Shown: piece by piece, positions 1 to 12,858 of the stretch
How positions within the stretch are numbered: position 1 is the stretch's first letter
Layout: every line of letters begins with the position of its first letter
Translations under genes and position numbers: made by a program
The notes under the pieces: model-generated
Database searches by the model: none
What the model was told of the DNA's origin: nothing
The model's input: only the letters and a program-made list of their open reading frames with translations
NCBI RefSeq assembly: GCF_001625215.2
Contig: NC_030387.2
Coordinates: 39,641,606 to 39,705,605, forward strand
Direction of reading: 5' to 3'
DNA length: 64,000 nt
Origin: Daucus carota subsp. sativus
Taxonomy: Eukaryota; Streptophyta; Magnoliopsida; Apiales; Apiaceae

Positions 1-2890
1 CCCAAGTCCAACATTAAGAGGAAGCCTATGGATTATCGAAGAGAAAAAACTTGAAAAGTGTGGTGCGGTGAAGGAAATGAAGGAGATTTTAAGGAAATGA
101 AGGAAGACAGTAATGTTAAGAAGGGGAGTAAGTGGAGTGAGATTGAGAATGAAGGAGGTGATCGTAATTTGGAGGCGGAAATTGAAGAGAGAAACCTTGA
201 AAACCGTTGTGTTGTGGGAGGAAATGAATGTGCTTTAAGAAAATGAAGGAAGGGGTATCATAAGGAGGGGAGCAATTGGAGTGAGATTGAGATTGAAGGC
301 GGTGATTTTGACTAGGATGGTATGAAAGATGAGACGAAAATCGAAGAGAGAAACACCGAAAACTGTAGTTTGGTGGAAGAAAGTGAAGGTGATTTTAAGG
401 AAATGAAGGATGGTGGTAAGTGTGGTGATAGTGAGGATGTCGAAGAAAGTTATAGTCTTGAAGTAAGAATAGATGGCTGACAAGGGAAAAGAAGTGATTG
501 AGGACTATGAAGCTGGTTGGGGTGAGAATTGGGATGATGTTGCTGTACGAGCTAAAGCTAATTAGGAGCAACTGTACTTTGATAACTATGAAAATATGAG
601 GCATGTAAATGAGCAGTATGGGGAGGTTGCCTCCTTGGTATTGGAATGAAGAAGGGATGCAGTGGGGAGAAATGGAAAGGCGCAGTATAATAAAGAACTC
701 ACTGTTCCGGTAATGCTGAAAAGGACTCCGTGGGGTTTAATGATGGAAATTTTGGAAGTCGCCATTATCCTTTGAGGCCTTACACGGAAGATTATTCGTT
801 TATATGAGGACTGGGGACTTGCATGTTTGTTCGATATGCAAATTTAATCATCCACTTCAAAGAAAGCCCCCGGGTATAATACAACTTGTGATTACTTCTA
901 CTAAACTAAGGGTTTATGTCAATTGCTCTTATGAAATATGTGGGTAGAGAGTTTAAAAATGTTTTGTTAACCTAATAATGAACTTTGAACTTTTTGCAGG
1001 CTTCCAGGGATGCATTTAAGCAAAGGAAGAAATTTATGATAAGCCTAGACAGACAGAATGCAAGGTTACAATAAATATATATCTTTTTTTTCTGGGTCTA
1101 CTTATGAATTTTGTATTGAAAAATTCATAGTTCTACTTCTCAGCTTGATTCCATCTGGCAATACTGAACTATAATGCAACTACGCAAGTATATAACAGCC
1201 TCGCTTGATATTCCTCTTTTTTCCTTTGCAGTATTACTTGTCAGCGGGTGGTTTGCAAATACAGAAAAGCTTGTTGGTATAGTCATGGCAAAGGAATGCT
1301 GCAGTGACCCCAAATTCAGAGTTGAACTTTATTGGTTTTCCGATTAGAGTTGTAAAACTTCTCTCCTTTTTTCACAGAATCCAAATTTTCGTATGTATAC
1401 AGTCCATATTCAACCAAGAGGGATATTGTTACTATCTGATCAAAAAGTGGACGCAGATATAGATCAGCCATATAGGATCAGTTATAAGGTTCTGAAGGTG
1501 TTTTTTTACTTATTCATATTAATTTTGCTCGTTATTGCAACTACTACAGATATTATTAATTATTAGTAGTTCATCCTTGTGTCAAATAAAATGTAGGTGT
1601 AGGCATATATGCTTTACCCTTGTCACTTAAGTGGAGATTTTCTAATAAGCTTTTTCATCATCCGAATCCTACAGCAGCAGGAGGACTTGACACTACTCCC
1701 AGGTAGAGGTAGGTCATCAACAAAAGCAATAAAAGGAGACTGCTTTTTTCAGGCCAGTTATCGATCCGCCATCCCCGTTCATGCCAATTATCTATCTGCC
1801 AACCCCATTCAGGCGAATTATTTATCCACCAACCCCATCTGCTCCTGAAAATGCAGAATGGAATGGATATCAGGTATTCCTTAACTTATGTGACAATCTC
1901 TGGAAAATAAGATTGCATTTACTTAAGAGTTAAGATGGTTGTTTTAATTGTTTTTGTTGGTCTAAAATGTTATGAGTCCATGTTGGTACTATAAGTGGTG
2001 CTTTTATCTGTGTTAACAAACTACAATGGTTCTCCTTTACTAAATTTATATTTCTCTTTGAACACATAAGGGGATTCTGCCTATTCCCCCAGCACTTTCG
2101 ATGACCATTCCAGCAACTGGATCCAGCTTCTATGCACATCCGCGGGGCCAGGTGAACGTAGATGAATATCCTGAACGACCTGGACAGCCTGATTGCAGTT
2201 CCTACTTGAGAACAGGGAATTACAAGTTCAGATCTTCCTGCAGGTTCCACCACCCCAGAAATTGGAGACGGTTGTCACTCTTAATGACCAAGGACTACCT
2301 TTGCGACCTGTGAGTCTTTCTCTCAATTATTTAGCTAGATCAAGAATATTAACTTATTATAGCTTTTTAAAACAGTCTTACGGGCTTGCATTACTAAGCA
2401 GTAACCATTTTGCTCCATATACAGATTTTATTTCTATGGTACAACTAAATTAACTAGACCTTTTATTTTTTTGTCTTGTAAATGATTTAGCTGCAGCCGT
2501 TATGACTTGTAAGGGACTTGTAAGTTTGGGTCGACCTGTAAGTACGATCATATAGTTGGTGGCACTGCACCTTCTCAGATTGGGCTGATCAACGCCGTAC
2601 TTATAGAGTTTACCTTTGCAGATGAACATGGGGAGGGGGAACGGAGCTGCTGGGGTCTGCTTGAGTATCAACTGTAGTTTTAGAAGCTTATATCGTAGTG
2701 ATTACAACTTGCTAACTTTTTGTTTTACCATAGGTTGAGCTTCTCACAAGAAAACTTTGTTGTGATGTTTCCGTCGTATGAAGACTATGGTTGCAGGATA
2801 ATCGAATGGTTTATCACATTCATAACAGTATAAGGTGACAGCCATGTATATATCTTGCTCAGAGTGCTTGAGAATTTGTTGTGGAGAAAA
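1..2890 (+). pseudogene. CCCH zinc-finger gene, copy A (decayed)
   Basis: This is a broken copy of the five-finger CCCH gene that is nearly intact at 12859-17250; its 5' end is cut off by the window. The acidic repeat exon (about 1-882) has several stops and frameshifts, and the first finger is destroyed near 795-850. The linker exon (about 1001-1063) has an in-frame TAA before its residues PRQTECK. The second-finger exon is at about 1233-1347. The third finger is deleted: sequence near 1650 jumps from the upstream intron straight to the region after the finger. The fourth-finger exon (about 2070-2308) has lost a zinc-binding Cys to Tyr (GNYKF). The last exon (about 2490-2600) is frameshifted. 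The former 3' UTR continues to about 2890 and aligns with 17330-17520. Confidence 0.85.
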
Positions 2891-3757
2891 TTATTTTCAT
2901 TAAAATTACAAATAAACACAAGTAAATACTAAACTTTATTCTATTATTAGATGAGCAGCAAGTAAAAAATAAAATATTTACATACAATATTTTTATAAAT
3001 TATTTTATCCAGGTTTATGAATTTATAAATATATATTATTTACGTTGTAAAATAAAAAAATATTATTAAACATCAATTTATTTAAATTCTCACTTTTTAT
3101 GATAAAATTAGAAAAACATCTTTTTATTTAATGTTAATAGTATCAACTTTGACGGAAAATGCAAATTGAAGCGAATATAAAGTTAGAAAGGTCAACTGCT
3201 AAGAAAATAAGTATGAGTATTTAAGCGTTTTGGATGAAAAGTAGCAGAGTGTAAAGTTAGTAAGTTCTTGATAATTTATTTTTTTTTTGAAGATAGTAAG
3301 CTGTTGATAATATTGTTTATGTTATATTAAGTCAAAAAAAATACTGTTTATGTTAATAATATACGATAACATTCATTATGCATGTTTATCACAATAGTTA
3401 AAGTGACATCGAGGTATCCACTAGACTCTCCAATATTATACACACAACGAAATAAAAATTTAGTGTTGGGTTTTTATGTTGAATACACGACAAGAAGAAA
3501 AATACACTACATGAAAGTAATTTAGTGCCGTTTAAAAATCTAACCTTAGTAGATGCATAACATGACACAAAATACATAAATAAATTTATATTAAATAATA
3601 TTCATTTTATCAATATATTCCATATTAATAATCGACGATAACGTTCATTATGTCTATTAATTCCCTGATGTTTAATGTGAAGTTGAGATATTTAAACATA
3701 TAACACCATGACGTCAAATCTGACACTTTGTAATCCTTATTATTTGCAAAATCGCAG
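2891..3757. other. AT-rich intergenic DNA
   Basis: I see no gene, RNA or clear repeat boundary here. The sequence is strongly AT-rich with short homopolymer runs and ends at the assembly gap. Confidence 0.6.
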
Positions 3758-3857
3758 NNNNNNNNNNNNNNNNNNNNNNNNNNNNNNNNNNNNNNNNNNN
3801 NNNNNNNNNNNNNNNNNNNNNNNNNNNNNNNNNNNNNNNNNNNNNNNNNNNNNNNNN
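3758..3857. other. Assembly gap of exactly 100 N
   Basis: One hundred N are conventional padding for a gap of unknown length. The distance and even the adjacency between copy A and the sequence at 3858 are therefore not established. Confidence 0.97.
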
Positions 3858-4444
3858 ATATCTGTGTCTAATAAGGCGTGTTGATTGAGTGAAAAGGGAA
3901 GAAAGAAGAATGTTCTTCGCGCATGAGAACTGGGTTTGATCATATGGCGGGGGTAGAATTGGTTGATCATATGGTGGTTCACTCCGGTATACATGATTTT
4001 CTTCTCTTGGCGTTGCAGTTTATGATATATTATAACAAGTCACACTTCTTGATATGTGAAAGTTTTAAATGGCGTACTGTAAGATAGTTAAATTATTGCC
4101 TCAGGTTGAATCATAAGATATGTTTGTGTGTTTTGGTTACGGGGAAATTTTTGAAGTTATAAGTGGTCCCCTTTTTCCGATCAAATTTCTAGACGTGGAT
4201 TTTATGAAGAAAAATAAGTTTGTAAACATTCTGTTTTAAGTTTCGCGTGACAAACTTGTGTGTTGAAATCATCATTGTTAATTTTTCCCTTTGTGTTTTT
4301 ATGTTTGTAAATCACATGTCGGTCCTTAAAATTATCTCTTATGTTGTGTTTTCACAATATTTAGTTTCTGTCACGGACGTTTATAACGTATATGACAAAG
4401 CTCCCAAGGTTGATAAGGATGCTTTTGTAGCTCCTAGTACTTCA
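3858..4444. other. Intergenic DNA after the gap
   Basis: No supported gene is visible. Short open frames occur, but they lack codon bias and splice structure. Confidence 0.5.
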
Positions 4445-4530
4445 TCATACCATAGTTTTGCTTTGCTAAATTTGTATTCTCTTTGAACTCTTTAGGCCCT
4501 GCATATCAAATGATCCTTGATAAGCAATTG
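4445..4530 (+). pseudogene. CCCH gene fragment (start of finger-4 exon)
   Basis: This short piece matches the intron end and acceptor of the fourth-finger exon of the other CCCH copies (compare 16515-16590 and 8270-8340). It has the same order of an intron tail, the words TCTCTTTGAACTCTTTAGG and then a start resembling GCTCCTGCATA. Homology stops shortly afterwards, where the foldback at 4555 begins. Confidence 0.6.
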
Positions 4531-4554
4531 GAAGGTGCATCATTGTTGATGAAC

Positions 4555-5128
4555 TTTCGGCTGAAGTGTGAGTAGACACTCATGAACCATTTACGCATGG
4601 GAGACCATTGAGTGGATCCTCCAACACTGAGCCATCAATCATTGCGGCCCTGGTACAAGCTGTTCTGCTCAATCGATATCTAGCTCATATGATGTTATTA
4701 CATCATTACAGTCATCACATCAATTTTTTCGATCTTTAAGTTCATCACAAAAGTGGTTCCCAATAATTTTTCACCAAGAATGTTTAATAATGTGGGAGGA
4801 GTGGGGTGAGTCTTCCTTTAAATTCATCCACAATGGTGGCTCCCACAATGGTGGCTCCCACATTTGGATGAACCTAAAGAAGACTCACCACCTCTTCCAC
4901 ATGATGTAAACTTCTTGGATGAATAATTAGGGGAACCACATTTTAGATGAACTTGAAGGAGAAAATGGATGTTGTAGACAGTGATGAGAATAACATCATA
5001 TGAGCAAGATTGGATGAGGAACATTCTGTACCCGTGGCCGCAATATGATGCTCGTGGCGGAGGATCAATCAATGGTCTCCTCATGCGTAAATGATTTAGG
5101 TCCATAGTGTATGCTAACACTTGCGTTA
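4555..5128. repeat. Long imperfect inverted repeat (foldback 1)
   Basis: The left arm (about 4555-4838) reads as the reverse complement of the right arm (about 4860-5128), with roughly 75-85% matches by eye and small indels. The loop is only about 20 bases and carries a short direct repeat (CACAATGGTGGCTCC). Matching blocks in order include ATTTACGCATG, CTCATATGATGTTATT, GTGGTTCCC and GGTGAGTCTTC. The outer end of the right arm runs into a relic of the CCCH finger-5 exon. The matching outer end of the left arm therefore contains about 20 bases antisense to that exon, including CTGAAGTGTGAG. A transcript across it could fold into a hairpin of about 250 bp. I see no clear target-site duplication, so it may be a transposon or an inverted local duplication. 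Confidence 0.8.
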
Positions 5129-5275
5129 ATGAACTTGTAAGTTTGGGGCGTTCTGCAAGTACGATCATTCAGTGTGGCACTGACCTTCTTAGATGGGGCT
5201 GATCACGGAAGATTAACATGAAGCTGAATGAGTCCCTTCCTTCTGATACATCCATTGGAACAGAACTATGCACAC
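5105..5275 (+). pseudogene. CCCH gene fragment (finger-5 exon with captured tail)
   Basis: This piece aligns with 8755-8945 of copy B: the acceptor region, the finger-5 words around AACTTGTAAGTTTGGG and AGTACGATCATTCAGT, and then the tail absent from copy C that starts CGGAAGATT. Several indels break the frame. Homology ends abruptly at about 5275, where foldback 2 starts. Confidence 0.75.
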
Positions 5276-5890
5276 GGTAACTTATTTCTCCAAAGGAAAA
5301 CCCTAATCTAGGTAGCAGTCTTGTATCCGATCATCTAGATCCTGTGATGGTATGTTGCCGGCACAGCGCCCACCTTCTCCCCTACTTATGAAGTACCTAG
5401 GATATTTAACTTATTTATCAATAAAAACCATGTAGCGGTCCCAGATCTTTCAGATCTCTTCTCATCCATGGGTTTCATCTCACCCTGCACGACAGCACTG
5501 ACTTGTCTACTACGTATACATACCTAGGACATTAGTAACTTATTTACTAAGTGCCAAAACCATGTAATATAAAGATCATAAACTTATATTACATGGTCTG
5601 TGGCCTAGTAAATAGATCTAATATCTAGGTATTTATAATAGTATACAAGGTGGGTGGTGGTGCAGGTTAGATGAAGCCATGATGAGAAGAGATCGGAAAG
5701 TCTAAAGACCATGGCTACGGGTTTTTATTGGAGAAATAAGTTACAATATCCTAGGTATTTAAAGTAGTAGAAGGTGTGTTGTGCCTGCACTTGAGATTCA
5801 TCACAAGGGGATTGAAAGATTTGGAGACAAGACTACACTTGGATTACGGTTTTTCTTTGGAGAAATAAGTTACTGGTGTCCTAGAGATTT
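5276..5890. repeat. Long imperfect inverted repeat (foldback 2)
   Basis: The left arm (about 5276-5572) is the reverse complement of the right arm (about 5584-5890). The centre is a perfect 14-bp stem, ACCATGTAATATAA at 5559-5572 and its complement at 5584-5597, around an 11-base loop. The arm ends also pair well: TAACTTATTTCTCCAAAG near 5278 with its complement near 5860-5877. Each arm holds a partial internal duplication built on the words CCTAGGA, AACTTATTTA and AAACCATGTA. It adjoins a CCCH exon relic directly. No coding capacity is visible. Confidence 0.8.
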
Positions 5891-6535
5891 TAAGTAATTG
5901 ATAAGATTGGTTTGGGCCTGCAAGATGAGATGATACCCATATAAGAGATCTTGCTAATATTTGAGGTAATATAAGGAGTTGACATGAGGTGGGCCATATA
6001 AAAGCGAGATGGATAAATGTAATTATACTTACAGGGACTTACACAAATAAGCTGAAGGTAAGCTGACTCCTCCGCTGAACAAGACCATGACCAGGTGCGT
6101 GAAAAGTTGATGCTAATATGGAAGAGAGGTTTGAAGGTGGACCGAGCACAGACTCATGCCAAGAAAGATAAATCAGCCTCAAAAGAAGGATCCGAACATG
6201 TTACACACAAAGTTGAAGAAAAAGATGATCTGAAGACATCTAGTATCAGAGCAAAATCGGCTCTGGAATTCAGGGCATCAGCTGGCCGAAGGTAAAAAAG
6301 CGGCCAAAGTGTTCTTGTGACCATGAGGGTTGCATGATCAACTTTGGCCAAACAAGCTGGGGCTCCATGACAAAAATATCTGCTCAGTGATAATACCATA
6401 AGTGTTTGTTTACACAACACTTGCTACATCTCGACCTTCAGCACATATAATGGCTGTTGTAACAATTTTTTCAATGTAACCATGCATTTCCCCTGTTATG
6501 GACCAACTATTTTTTAATATATTTTAATAATTTTT
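5891..6535. other. Unassigned DNA between foldback 2 and CCCH relics
   Basis: A lysine- and glutamate-rich open frame runs at 6095-6295 on the plus strand. It is short, matches nothing I recognise, and I do not call it a gene. The rest shows no clear feature. Confidence 0.4.
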
Positions 6536-6690
6536 CACATCACTTCTTTTAACAATATCTATGAATATCTGTAAATAGTATGGGAGGCATTAGCTCGCAA
6601 ATTCAAGCACCGGTTATTTGGAGATAGTAGAAACAATAGTGACAATTAAGAACTTTTTAAATATATATTTTAATAATTGATATATCGATG
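6536..6690 (+). pseudogene. CCCH gene fragment (finger-3/finger-4 intron piece)
   Basis: This aligns with the intron between the third- and fourth-finger exons at 8065-8215 and 16370-16450, with shared words such as CATCACTTCTTTTAA, GGTTATTTGGAGATA and GTGACAATTAA. It is followed at once by sequence from the preceding intron (AATTTTGCTCGTTAAT). Intron order is therefore inverted relative to the gene, as expected at a junction between tandem copies. Confidence 0.65.
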
Positions 6691-6722
6691 AAAAATTTAA
6701 TTTTGCTCGTTAATATAGAAAT

Positions 6723-7287
6723 GGGATAAATATCAAGTTGGTGACTCGTCGTCCAAATGTATCAATTGAGTGCTGATTTCCAAATTGACTCAATTAGACA
6801 CTCATTAGAAAAATTTGTATCAAAATATTACCTATCGTTAGTCGAAATTTTGAAATATTATATAGGAGTTTTACACATTTTTTATGAATGGTATTACATC
6901 CAAATGAAAGATTCCGAGTCCTACTATTTTTGCTAATATTTTTAGATTTTAAAATTTTATCAACTATTTATTTTTAATTTTTTGATTGTTTTATTTGATT
7001 TAAATAAAAATAAATAGGAGATAAATTTTTAAAAATCTAAAAATATTATCTAAAATACTAGAACTCGGAATCTTTCCTTTAGATGTAATACCATTCATAA
7101 AAAATGTGTGAAACTGAATATATAGTACTTTCAAAATTTCGACTAACGAAAGAGTGATATTTTTTATACAAATTTTTCTAATGACTCATTTGAGTCAATT
7201 TAGGAATCAGTCACTCAATTGATACATTTGGACGAAACGAGTCACCAACTTGATATTTATCCGAGTCACCAACTTGATATTTATCCC
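6723..7287. mobile_element. Mutator-type MITE with 10-bp target duplication
   Basis: The 565-bp element has long imperfect terminal inverted repeats beginning GGGATAAATATCAAGTTGG. It is flanked by a perfect 10-bp direct repeat, ATATAGAAAT, at 6713-6722 and 7288-7297. The arms pair over most of the element; for example ATGAATGGTATTACATC pairs with its complement near 7085. The last 20 or so bases of the right end are duplicated. Copy C of the CCCH gene keeps the uninterrupted site near 15645-15665. A target duplication of 9-11 bp fits Mutator-like elements. No transposase is present. Confidence 0.9.
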
Positions 7288-8876
7288 ATATAGAAATTTC
7301 GTCATTAGTTAATAATTTACGAAGGATCTTGTCGGTGGTAAATATATATTTCTTTTGTGTACATCAGTGATGATTTCAAATTATAAGGCATGTTGATATT
7401 GTCCTATTTGTATTTGGAACAGATACACATGCTATTGTATAGTTGTAGGCATGTTAATATATTTCAATTATAATTTATTTCTGTTAATACATGTTCTGTT
7501 CATTTATCCTGATGAAGCCATCCTTGTCAAATATGATATTAAGTCACTTCACCAGAGATTTTCTAATAAGCTTTTTCATTGCACACAACAAGGGGAGAAA
7601 GAATGTTCTTTCTACATGAGAACTGGTTCATACAAGTATGGGCAAGGCTGCAGGTTTCATCATCCGGATCCTACAGCAGCGGGAGGAGGTGACACGACTT
7701 GACCAGGCAGGCGTAGTTCATCAGCAAGAACAATAAATGAGACTGCAACACCATTCAGGCCAATTACCTATCGGCCAACCTCATTCAGGCCAGTTATCTA
7801 TCCGCCAACCCAACCCACTCCTGAAAATGCAAAATGGAATGGATAACAGGTATTCCTTAACTAATGTGACAATCTTTGAAAAATATGATTATGAGAATAA
7901 TACCTTTTAGCATTTGGGATTTTCAATTATTTTAATAGGTTACTTAAGAGTAGTATGGTTGTTTTACTTCTTTATGTTGGTCTGAAATGTTATGATTCCA
8001 TGTTGGTAGTAATATAATTGCACACTGAGTGGTGGAAATGTTATGGTTATCGAAATTCTGTATTCACATCACTTCTTTTAAGCAAAATCTCTGAAGTATG
8101 CATAGTAGCGGGAGCCGTTAGCTGCAAATTTAAGCACTGGTTATTTGGAGATACTTAGAAGTGCGCAAGAGTGACAATCAAAAACTTTTTTTTTTAATAT
8201 ATATTTTAAATATTGTGATCCTTTTTTTGCTTGCTGTTCAAATTGTATCGACTTCTTTTATCATGTTAACAAATACCATATTTCTGCTTTCAAATTTTAT
8301 ATTTCTCTTTGAACTCTTTAGGCTCCTGCTTACCGAGCATCACTAGGGATTCTGCCTATTCCTCCAGCACTTTCAATGATCATTCCAGCAATTGGATCCA
8401 GCTTCTATGCACATCCACAGGCCAGGTGAAAGTAGATGAATATCCTGAACGGCCTGGACAGCCCAATTGCAGTTTCTACATGAGAACGAGGGATTGCAAT
8501 TTCAAATCTTCCTGCAGATTCCACCAACCCTGAAAACCAGAGACGGCTGTCACTCTTAGTGACCAAGGACTGCCTTTGCGACCTGTAAGTCTTTCTTTCA
8601 ATTATTTAGCTAGATCAAGAGTATTAACTTATTATAGCTTTTTAAAACAAGATCGTGGGCTTGCATTACTAATCGGTAACCATTTTGCTCCATATTCAGA
8701 TTTTATTTCCCTGGTACAACAAAATTAACTGGACTGTGTATTGTTTTGTCTTGTAAATGATTTAGGGCCGAAGTGTCTGCTTACACTTCAGCCATTATGG
8801 AACTTGTAAGTTTGGGTCGTCCTGTAAGTACGATCATTCAGTTGGTGGCATTGCACCTTCTCAGATGGGGCTGATC

Positions 8877-9150
8877 ACGGAAGATTCACATGAAGGCTGA
8901 ATGAGTCCCTTCCTTCTGATACATCCATTTGAACAGAACTATGCGCACCTTTATCACCTTCTACCTCATGCATATCTCTTGATCTTACCTTCACAGCATT
9001 TTCTTGTGTGAGCATATCTGAATGCGGTTGATCTTCATGTTCCAAGATTACATTGTCAGGGGAGCATCACGTGTCTGATCCTGATTAACTGGTGATAAGA
9101 CTTCGCCAAAGTCATCGTCAATACTACCATTGTATTTTATTCCTCAATAC
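8877..9150 (-). other. Captured coding-like segment in the CCCH finger-5 exon
   Basis: Copies A and C lack this stretch, while copy B and the relic at 5205-5275 carry all or part of it. Read on the minus strand it is open for about 62 codons, from about 9060 to a stop near 8871, with a hydrophilic product ending in DSFSLHVNLP. One frameshift near 9060 leads upstream into more coding-like sequence (KYNGSIDDDFGEV). I do not recognise the protein. It looks like an exon fragment of another gene inserted in antisense into the CCCH cluster before that copy duplicated. Confidence 0.5.
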
Positions 9151-9360
9151 ATAGTGATTACAAATACTTGAAAACTTTTTGTACTCGAGACTTTTGAAGG
9201 ATGTTGTAATGTTTTCCACGTATCATGACTATGGTTGCAAAATAATCGGATGGTTTATGATAACAGTATAAAGTGACATTTATGTATATATCTTGTTCAG
9301 TGCTTTTGCTAATCTGTTAGGGTGAAAAGTATGATTTTCGGCAACATATTCATGTGCCTA

Positions 9361-10210
9361 TAGTCGACAGTTGCCAAAAGGTTTCCAAATTTGTGTTTCC
9401 GATAGCATGACAGGAGATCTCTGGTCAATCTAAACACATCAGAACATCATGCTTCCCTTGATCAGTCCAGGTTGGCCGGAATTCTTTCTGATTGAATCAA
9501 CCTATTAACCTATATTGCTCATAAGCAAATTGCTGATATTTGCTTGGCTCCTAGAACTCACTATAATTCTTTCTGACTTAATTCATGAAATATATATTTC
9601 TAAAAACTTAACGGAACTAATTAATCGAGTAAAACTCAATCTTTTTTTTTTTTTGAATAAAGAGTAAAACTCAATCTTAATTTTTAGGAAATAAATAATT
9701 AATAGCATAAACAAATTATATTATAACGATAACTCACATATATCAATATATCAACAATATTTTATTTATTTTTATTATATTATTTCAATGAAAATTTGAA
9801 AATTTCACAAATACACATGAAAGAATTTAGTTGGACATTTCATCCATCATATAATCTAAAACCAACAAACCAGACATCATGATCATGAATAAAATAATCC
9901 AAAATTTTAAAAAATCATTACACTAGAAAGCTCTTTCACTCTTCCGAGGTGGTGATCTTAGAGAAAATAATACACACAAAACAATTGAAATAAGATTAAA
10001 AACTAAATTCAATAAAATAATATCTAATTTAAAAATAAAAAACAGAAATTAAAATATATAAACTTTTAAAATAAACATCACAAAAATTCGTACCCAAAAA
10101 ACACTCTCTTTCTTTTCACTCCGTCTCCTTGGTAACTCTTCCTTGAAGCCCTGTCTGGCCCTTCAGAAAGCTTCACAGATCTTGTATGTATTAATTTCTT
10201 GATATATACA
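9361..10210. other. AT-rich intergenic DNA
   Basis: No gene or bounded repeat is visible. The last 150 bases lead into the start of the JmjC pseudogene and may be its former promoter and leader. Confidence 0.5.
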
Positions 10211-10257
10211 TTTCTTTGTTTGTGTTCAATTGTTGTATCTTCTTAGTTGTAAATTCA

Positions 10258-12031
<1,774 letters not shown>

Positions 12032-12454
12032 TAGTTGAACAGTGTTGGAATGTGCACAATGTTGTCTGACATTAGATGGTCAAAATGATATAAAAATATG
12101 TATAATTCTAGAGTTTAGATCTCATATCTTCGATATATCATAAATATGTATTTTACTTTATTTTGTTATCATGTCTATATACCATGGACTGTTTCTGTAC
12201 CGGTTAAGCAGGTTTTAAGTACATCATGGCTGTACAGTTTCGACATTCATCCTGACATTCCGCAAGGAACTGCAGGAGGATCAGATATAGGGAATTTGGT
12301 TGCTACTGGGGACTATTAGGCACTACATTCACTCATGTTTTTCTGCTATGCATTTCCCTGTTATGTGATCAATTTATTATCAGTGTCATGCACCATAGTC
12401 ACATATTTATGTGTAGGACTCTTTTTTATGTGTAAAAGCATGGTTGCTGAAATT

Positions 12455-12615
12455 AATAATTGGAACTAGTCGGTTGACCTACCGATTCAGAATTTATTTT
12501 GAATTTATTGAAGATTTTTTCGATAAATTGGGGATTTTTAGTCAAATCGAGTGTAATCAATAAATCGATAAAATATTTCTCGGGGATTTTTAAATGAATC
12601 GGGGATCTTGAGAAC
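12455..12615 (+). repeat. Dispersed AT-rich repeat, family member 1
   Basis: It shares words such as ACCGATTC, GATTTTT, GATAAATT and GGGGATTTTTAAAT with the opposite strand of 24272-24445 and with part of 48825-48920. No clear ends or coding sequence are visible, so the class is unknown. Confidence 0.5.
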
Positions 12616-12619
12616 AGTT

Positions 12620-12626
12620 TATAAAA
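12620..12626 (+). promoter_or_regulatory. Possible TATA box of CCCH copy C
   Basis: TATAAAA lies about 235 bases before the start codon at 12859, a sensible distance for a leader of about 200 bases. No other evidence supports it. Confidence 0.35.
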
Positions 12627-12858
12627 GGAGAAATGATACAAACGGAAATTTTTAAGAAAAAGTACATTTATTATCCATGCATTTTTTATTTTACTTTTTA
12701 TCATCAGGATTTTCCTTTTCTACTTTATACTCACACAAATTCAATAAATACCCACATTAAAAGCAAAAGACAGGCAGTTTGTTCCAGAGAGAGCAGAGCA
12801 GAAGTGTGTGAGCTTTTTTAACTAAAATTGAGTGGGGTTTGCCAAGAAACTTAGTGAA

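Larger units (their letters stand above)
6691..9360 (+). pseudogene. CCCH zinc-finger gene, copy B (5'-truncated, decayed)
   Basis: This copy begins inside the intron before the third-finger exon and lacks the acidic exon and fingers 1 and 2. The third-finger exon (about 7590-7852) reads [19 protein letters not shown], so the second zinc Cys is Tyr, and an in-frame TGA follows GGGDTT. The fourth-finger exon (about 8323-8585) keeps its three Cys, but its final His is Gln (CRFHQP) and a stop follows. The finger-5 exon starts near 8766 and diverges at about 8877 into unrelated sequence. The old 3' UTR resumes at about 9150 and aligns with 17340-17640. The copy is interrupted by a transposon at 6723-7287. 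Confidence 0.85.
12032..12858. other. Spacer and promoter region upstream of CCCH copy C
   Basis: An isolated open stretch at about 12212-12320, after a good acceptor (AAGCAG), encodes roughly 35 residues including IHPDIPQGTAGG. I do not recognise it. A dispersed repeat lies at 12455-12615. The 240 bases before 12859 are the likely promoter and leader of the CCCH gene, and an in-frame TGA at 12829 bounds its start. Confidence 0.5.

Noticed and set aside
3740..3994. Minus-strand open frame across the N run
   Set aside because: More than a third of it is unknown sequence, so the frame is not real evidence.
6095..6295. Lys/Glu-rich 66-codon frame
   Set aside because: It is short, has no recognised motif or splice context, and lies amid rearranged repeats.
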